64,000 nucleotides of DNA from G942493375 sp942493375 (GTDB lineage: Bacteria > Armatimonadota > UBA5829). The position numbers were made by a program, and so were the translations under genes. The stretch lies in NCBI GenBank assembly GCA_942493375.1, contig OW818698.1, positions 1,674,001-1,738,000 of the forward strand. The letters are read 5' to 3'. Shown one piece after another: positions 61,133 through 64,000 of the stretch (within the stretch, counting starts at the first letter, position 1; each line of letters opens with the position of its first letter). Under the pieces are notes generated by a model, which was not told the origin of the DNA, did no database searches, and saw only the letters and a list, made by a program, of their open reading frames with translations.

Positions 61133-62107
61133 AAAGCCTATCCCTTTGAGCTTTCTGATCTGCTTGATGAAAGCTTCCGGTATGTGGCCGTTGGGGGTGA
61201 AAGGAACGTCCCAGGTCATTACTCCACCTTTGGAGATCAGGTCTTTGGTGTAGCCGAGGACGAATTCATCTGTGAATCTCGGTTCTCCCCCACCCCAGGT
61301 ATTACCAAGGTAGCTGAGGATATGGTACTGTGCGTTTTCGAGTTTGGGTCCAGGGCAGACCGGGAAGGCTTCGGCTATTTCGCCTGCTGTGTAGTCTTCA
61401 AACTCTGTGATAGTCAAAACAGGGGTGAAAACTCCGGGGTTGAAGGCAACTACGCTGTCCGGGTTGCCGGCTTTCATTGCTTCGGCAAAACTCTGGAAGT
61501 TTGGAGCATCGGGGTGCTGATACATCTCATTGGCAAAGTAGCAACCATCTATCCACCAGCCGGAGACCTTATTGCCCCATCGCAGGGACCATTCACGGAT
61601 GATAGATTCCCACTTTAGCTGGAACTCAACAATACGCTTGCCAGTCCGCTTGGGGTCAACCGGGTTTGGCCATATATCAGACCAGGAGGGCCATTTGCCT
61701 TCAAAACCCCACTCCCAGCCCAGCTTCTCTATAGCTTCATCATCCGCTGCAGGAGCACCGCTCGGAAGGTAGACCATCATCTTTATCCCACGAGGGACCA
61801 GTGCATCAGCCAGATCGCTGACCAGGTCACGCTTTGAAAGCTTGCTTGGAGTTATACCTGTGAGTGTGTCATAAGTAGCATTCGGAGAGCAGAAATGCCC
61901 GGAGTTCTGTCCGATCGTTACAAAATAGTAGCCTGCTCCGACTTCCTCAAGCTGGTCTGCAAGCCCATTGACATCAAACCCGTCAACCTGAGCATTCCAT
62001 CGATCAACCTCAGTATCCTGTCCAACCTCCCCGGAACCCGCAGGTCCGGCAAGAAAATGCATAAAAAGCCCCCACTTGGAAGCTTTGAACCAATCTGTAT
62101 TTCCCAT
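61130..62107 (-). CDS. GH29-like alpha-L-fucosidase-related protein (B)
   Basis: A 325-residue barrel protein, paralogue of the one at 21856. It begins MGNTDWFKASKWGLFMHF, has YYFVTIGQNSGHFCSPNA and the VSGWWIDGCYF strand carrying the probable nucleophile Asp, and ends GVMTWDVPFTPNG. No signal peptide and no C-terminal sandwich, so it likely works in the cytosol on small substrates. It follows the general GH29 fold but the substrate may not be fucose. The gene heads a short minus-strand run with the sulfatase. Confidence 0.75.
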   Translation of the reverse strand: MGNTDWFKASKWGLFMHFLAGPAGSGEVGQDTEVDRWNAQVDGFDVNGLADQLEEVGAGYYFVTIGQNSGHFCSPNATYDTLTGITPSKLSKRDLVSDLADALVPRGIKMMVYLPSGAPAADDEAIEKLGWEWGFEGKWPSWSDIWPNPVDPKRTGKRIVEFQLKWESIIREWSLRWGNKVSGWWIDGCYFANEMYQHPDAPNFQSFAEAMKAGNPDSVVAFNPGVFTPVLTITEFEDYTAGEIAEAFPVCPGPKLENAQYHILSYLGNTWGGGEPRFTDEFVLGYTKDLISKGGVMTWDVPFTPNGHIPEAFIKQIRKLKGIGF

Positions 62108-62261
62108 TTTCTACTGTGCCTTTCTCATCTCAAGATCGCTGATAGTTTACCATGCACAGGAGTAGAATTGCACAAATCTGATATTGGACAGGATTAACAA
62201 GATTCACACAGGGTCAGAAATGATTGGAGGATAAAGATAGGAACAACTCACCGCGGAGATA

Positions 62262-62342
62262 TTGTCATTCTGAACGCAGTGAAGGATCTGCTTTTCCGAT
62301 TACTCGCCATAAAAGCAGATCCTTCGTTCCTCAGGATGACAA
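62262..62342. repeat. Palindromic repeat P1
   Basis: Arms TTGTCATTCTGAACGCAGTG..AAGGATCTGC and GCAGATCCTTCGTTCCTCAG..GATGACAA with mismatches and a 20-base loop. It lies in the 282-base gap before the GH29-like B start; the rest of that gap shows no gene. Confidence 0.8.
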
Positions 62343-62389
62343 TGCCAGTAGGATAACAGTATAGGTAGGATGACATTATGCGCTATGCA

Positions 62390-62617
62390 CTAGCGCTTTA
62401 TATCGGTATGACTCTTCTGAGCGGTTGGTGTCAGATGATTCTTATCCCCACAGATGTACATAGAGCCAAACAATGCTGCTATGCCTATAACCAGGCATAT
62501 AATAATTCCGATTCGTTTTTTGGGATCAACTTTTTTGCAGTAACATCCTGGAGCACACGGCTCCATCTCCGGATCCTGCTCTGCTTCCAGGTTTTGATTA
62601 AGATTGTCGTTGTTCAT
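62390..62617 (-). CDS. Small membrane protein with CAPGCYC motif
   Basis: A 75-residue protein with an acidic Asn/Gln-rich N-terminus, a CAPGCYC cluster at about 21-27, a basic KKVDPKKR stretch and one transmembrane helix (about 36-55), then a short tail. The Cys cluster next to the membrane could bind a metal. GGTGG lies about 9 bases before the ATG. I do not recognise a family. It is alone, upstream of the second IS copy on the same strand. Confidence 0.5.
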   Translation of the reverse strand: MNNDNLNQNLEAEQDPEMEPCAPGCYCKKVDPKKRIGIIICLVIGIAALFGSMYICGDKNHLTPTAQKSHTDIKR

Positions 62618-62707
62618 TTATTTACCACCGTTTTTGGTACACAACACAAGGTCCGTAGGGGAGACTCTCTGCAGTCGCCCGAAATATGGACGGGAGGCCG
62701 CGGAGAA

Positions 62708-64000
62708 GCTGTCCCAAAAGCCCTCCCGAATCGTTGTTAAGTTATTCTAGGGGTACGGATCAGGAAAACAGTATATTAATACTCAATTAATAGCAGTATA
62801 TATCGGCTATTTATAGGGTTTTCAGTCCGTATCCTCTATCTATATGGTTCCTAATACCTCTTTTGGAGCATATTGGACAATTTTACGTAAGTTGTGACCT
62901 ATGCATCCGAGTAGATATTCTATTCTGGCCCCGTCTTTACCCTTGAGCAGAAATCGCCAAAGACCTTTGTTGAATTTGATGTCAGCATGAACTGGTTCCA
63001 CAATTTGCTTTCGCCACCTGTATATCTGTTTGGCAGCTTCTGTCTGCATTTTGGCAAGCATCTTTTTCTGTGGTTCGTCGTGTACTCTTCTCCAGACTTC
63101 TTTTACCCGGTTCTTCTCTCCGCAGCAAAGCTGCCTCACTGGACACCCAGAACAGCTATGGCGATATATCCTGTAAGTGTTATCATACTTGATTCTTGTT
63201 GAACGAAAAGTCAATCGCATATTGCCTGGGCAAATATATTCATCGCTGCTTTCATCATATTTGAAGCCCTTGGCGCTATTTGTGTATATGGGCATGTAGA
63301 CATCTAAACCATTCTCTTCGATATATTCCAGAGCTTTTTTACTATTATAGCCTCCATCCACCGTCACGCATTCAGGTTTCTTGCCGGTAACACTTTTCAG
63401 CTCCTCTAGCATTACAGGAAGTTGATAGTTGTCGGATTCCTCCTGGGCTATATCTGCAGCTGCTATTATCTGATGCTCTTTGTCCACGACTGCCTGGGCG
63501 TTGTATGCAGGTCTGTTGCCCGCACGGGTCTTCATCACACGACTTTCAGGATCTGTTACACATATCGTTTCGCGGTCAGAATCTTCTAGCTTCTTCCGCG
63601 CTTCTTCGAGCAATTTTTTGCGATTCTCAGCATTCTTGAGGGCGTTGGGTAACTCGTTTCCACGAGCATCTCCGTAAAGCTTATCTTCCTCAAGGTCTTC
63701 TTTTTCGGCTTGCTCTAGAATCGATGTTATCTGCTTATCAATACATTCCAACTCATTATCGAGCCGCCCTTTCTTAAATGTATTCTTGCCGGAGACATTA
63801 GCTTCTATCTTTACCATCCAGAGATACGTGCTCAAGTAAAACAAGCCCACACTCCATACACATACGCACTATGTCTGTGAAAATCTTTTTGATTTCCGGC
63901 CCATGACCACGTCTAAACCTGCTGATAGTCCGAAAGTCAGGGCGGTTCATCTGAGCAATATACATATACCTCACGTCATTGTGCAGTATATAATCCAGTT
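62708..64000 (-). mobile_element. IS1182-family insertion sequence, second copy (cut by window end)
   Basis: Left terminal repeat GCTGTCCCAAAAGCCC at 62708 and collinear identity with the copy at 29564 in all parts compared. One 2-base deletion occurs near 63812. The right end lies outside the window. Confidence 0.9.
62840..64000 (-). pseudogene. IS1182 transposase, frameshifted and incomplete
   Basis: The C-terminal 330 codons are the same as in the intact transposase, but near 63812-63818 the sequence ATCTTTACCATCCAG replaces the longer ATCTTTGTCACATCCAG. The net loss of two bases throws the first catalytic Asp (DVTKIEAN) out of frame. The N-terminal part continues past 64000 in another frame. 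This copy cannot make a full transposase without a compensating shift. Confidence 0.85.

Noticed and set aside
62378..62740. 120-codon plus-strand frame running toward the second IS
   Set aside because: Overlaps the small Cys-cluster protein on the other strand and has no recognisable domain.

Overview
The window looks like a chromosomal segment from a free-living, Gram-negative-type bacterium, most likely an Armatimonadota member or a close relative. This is inferred from three type II pseudopilins sharing a nearly invariant N-terminus and an H-X9-DG style C-terminus, many secreted DUF4091/DUF4838/DUF6259 carbohydrate-active proteins, and a TolC/RND efflux system that implies an outer membrane. 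No rRNA, tRNA or CRISPR array was recognised.

Layout. 0.3-3.7 kb: membrane ferredoxin plus a Cys/His-tailed PadR regulator, a lipoprotein, a monothiol thioredoxin-like protein and a pseudopilin. 4.0-10.6 kb: a minus-strand operon, repressor (CsoR/CstR family) > TolC > DUF2892 > membrane-fusion protein > RND pump, behind a CsoR-type operator. 10.7-15.9 kb: pseudopilins, a DUF364 protein, an orphan molybdate-type binding protein, a second Cys/His PadR, and a scar in which a DUF3299-like fragment is fused to the last codons of purH. 15.9-19.2 kb: a CHAT protease-STAND NTPase-TPR protein of NLR-like architecture. 19.3-29.5 kb: glycan-degradation proteins mixed with ftcD, a cyclophilin and an Rrf2 regulator. 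29.6-31.2 kb: a complete IS1182-type element. 31.3-36.3 kb: ECF sigma/anti-sigma pair and an N6-adenine methylase with an unknown partner. 36.6-43.0 kb: PEP-CTERM protein, DUF4838 protein, MFS transporter, Gfo/Idh/MocA oxidoreductase. 43.3-56.3 kb: a membrane and signalling cluster with a SpoIIE phosphatase, two bPH-type membrane proteins, a YcxB-like protein, an ECF sigma factor, three paralogous membrane proteins with a GspG-like C-terminus, and the decayed tail of a third bPH gene. 51.6-62.1 kb: GH106-like, sialidase-like, sulfatase and GH29-like enzymes, RhuM and DUF6508 proteins. 62.7 kb to the end: a second, frameshifted IS1182 copy cut by the window edge.

How it fits together. The repeated theme is degradation of complex sulfated or decorated polysaccharides (GH29-like, GH106-like, sialidase-like, sulfatase, DUF4091, DUF4838, Gfo/Idh, MFS). 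Envelope stress and metal or thiol sensing modules lie between these genes.

The most notable unexplained items are (i) the repeated GspG-like plus bPH membrane module with a decayed extra copy, (ii) the CHAT-STAND-TPR gene next to a gene-fusion scar, (iii) a CsoR-family repressor lacking the copper-ligand histidine that apparently controls an RND pump, (iv) paired Cys/His-tailed PadR regulators, and (v) three families of small palindromic or cttcag-type repeats that lie against stop codons.
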